Assembly (NCBI GenBank): GCA_017504485.1
Contig: JAFVRC010000004.1
Location: forward strand, 1 to 64,000
Length of the DNA: 64,000 bases
Direction: 5' to 3'
From: Alistipes sp.
GTDB taxonomy: Bacteria; Bacteroidota; Bacteroidia; Bacteroidales; Rikenellaceae
Shown here: one piece after another, positions 62,924 through 64,000 of the stretch
Numbering within the stretch: position 1 is the stretch's first letter
Layout: every line of letters begins with the position of its first letter
Notes under the pieces: model-generated
Databases searched by the model: none
What the model saw: only the letters and a program-made list of their open reading frames with translations
Told to the model about the DNA's origin: nothing
Position numbers and translations under genes: made by a program

Positions 62924-64000
62924 ATGATTCAAACCGAACAGATTAAAGAGATTGTAAGGCGTCTGGATACGCTGGGGAGGTGTCTTTGACATCGACCAAC
63001 GACGCATAGACCTTCAAAATGAGGAGGAAAAAACTTTAGAGCCCGACTTTTGGGAGCGGCCCGATGCGGCGCGTCAGCAATTGCAAAAGGTAGCCTCGAT
63101 AAAGAGTTGGGTATCTGATTTTGATGCTATACGCAAGGAGGTCGAGGAGCTGGAGATGCTGCCATCATTTATCGAAGAGGGCATAGCAACCGAGGAGGAT
63201 ATAGAGCAGTGTTACAGCCGCTGCCTCGAGCTTATCGAGGCCCTTGAGTTGCGCAACATGCTGCGCGGCGAGGAGGATAGGCTTGGAGCGATAATCGATA
63301 TAAACGCCGGCGCAGGAGGCACCGAGGCGCTCGATTGGGCGTCGATGTTGCTACGCATGTACACCCGTTGGTGTGAGGCCCACGGCTACCGAGTAAAGAT
63401 GCTCGACTATCAGGCGGGCGACGAGGTCGGCGTGAAGTCCTGCACGATGGAGATTGAGGGTGACTTCGCCTACGGCTACCTCAAGAGTGAGAATGGCGTA
63501 CACCGCATGGTGCGCCTATCGCCTTTCAACGCCAACAACAAGCGTCAGACAACCTTCGCCTCCGTGGCCGTAACGCCGGCCGTGGATGATACGATAGAGA
63601 TTGTCGTAAACCCCGCAAACGTCGAGTGGGAGACCTACCGCTCGAGCGGTGCAGGCGGCCAGAATGTCAATAAGGTAGAAACGGCGGCACGTCTGCGCTA
63701 TCACTTCAAGGATGCCGACACGGGCGAGGAGATTTCGTATGTCATCGAGAATCAGGAGACGCGCTCGCAGCTGATGAACAAGGAGAATGCCATGCGCATC
63801 CTACGCTCGAAGCTCTACCAGCATGAGCTCGACAAGCGTCTGGCCACACAACAGGCCATAGAGGCCGAGAAGAAGCGCATCGAGTGGGGTTCACAAATTC
63901 GCTCGTACGTCTTCGACGACCGCCGCGTCAAGGACCATCGCACGGGCCACCAAACATCCAATGTCGATGCTGTAATGGATGGTGCAATCGACGACTTCAT
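62924..64000 (+). CDS. prfB: Peptide chain release factor 2, programmed +1 frameshift, cut by the window end
   Basis: ATG 62924 opens a 21-codon frame that ends at TGA 62987-62989 in CTT-TGA-C (62984-62990), preceded by a GGGGAGG Shine-Dalgarno-like block (62974-62980). Moving +1 past T62987 (join 62924-62986, 62988 onward) opens the whole RF2: DIDQRRIDLQNEEEKTLEPDFWERPDAARQQLQ, the stop-codon-reading SPF (LSPFNANNKRQ) and the peptidyl-hydrolysing GGQ (SSGAGGQNVNKVET). RF2 reads UGA and UAA; low RF2 favours the shift, an autoregulation known in E. coli. The C-terminal end lies beyond 64000. Confidence 0.95.

Noticed and set aside
1-64000. tRNA or rRNA genes
   Set aside because: I scanned the intergenic segments for cloverleaf patterns such as GGTTCGAATCC and found none; a covariance-model search would be needed to be certain.

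Overview
The window looks like chromosomal DNA of a Bacteroidales bacterium, most likely an Alistipes-like member of the Rikenellaceae. Seen: GC-rich third codon positions; many intergenic promoters of the Bacteroidetes type (TAnnTTTG); a sodium-pumping methylmalonyl-CoA decarboxylase operon with epimerase and MeaB; Kdo synthesis genes; several secreted glycoside hydrolases; GSCFA, DUF2851 and DUF721 family genes; and yceD-rpmF. The genus is inference, the order is well supported. I saw no rRNA or tRNA gene, insertion sequence, prophage or CRISPR array.

Layout. 0-10 kb: a secreted glycoside hydrolase, DUF721/recF (minus), a TPR protein with a degenerate lumazine-synthase-like protein, a BASS transporter with an acyltransferase, then metallophosphoesterase, a hypothetical, nitroreductase and mntP. 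10-18.5 kb: yceD-rpmF-plsX (minus), flavin reductase, gcvP with a secreted Ntn-type amidohydrolase, slyD, and HD/YjbR proteins. 18.5-30 kb (minus): lon, then a tightly packed run kdsB-GH2-kdsA-kdsD-OPA transporter-ubiD-HHH protein-rpsU. 30-40 kb: valS, a NifX-like/DUF4405 pair, glutamate decarboxylase, a GH20 lipoprotein, cyclophilin, sirtuin, meaB and a thioredoxin-like protein. 40-42 kb: a 6S-like RNA followed by five small exported proteins. 42-47.5 kb: GH43, methylmalonyl-CoA epimerase and mmdA/OadG/biotin carrier/beta. 47.6-49.5 kb: a TIR-transmembrane-DUF1566 protein with a RyR-domain partner. 49.5-64 kb: aminotransferase, dCMP deaminase, secA, DUF2851, DUF59/SufE, a degenerate PafA-like protein, GSCFA, glnS, a barrel protein, an SpoU methyltransferase, a tiny hydrophobic peptide gene and prfB with programmed frameshifting, cut by the window end.

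How genes work together. meaB, epimerase and the decarboxylase subunits belong to the succinate-to-propionate route, coupling decarboxylation to Na+ export. kdsB, kdsA and kdsD make and activate Kdo for lipid A core. The GH39-like, GH2, GH20 and GH43 enzymes suggest glycan foraging. yceD-rpmF-plsX links ribosome and phospholipid synthesis.

The strongest candidates for something undescribed are the TIR/RyR operon, whose membrane protein carries a cytoplasmic TIR domain and a predicted extracytoplasmic DUF1566 domain, and the five-gene small exported protein cassette behind the 6S-like RNA. A three-copy intergenic repeat family, a Walker A glycine-to-cysteine change in RecF, and two unlisted small peptide genes also deserve a look.
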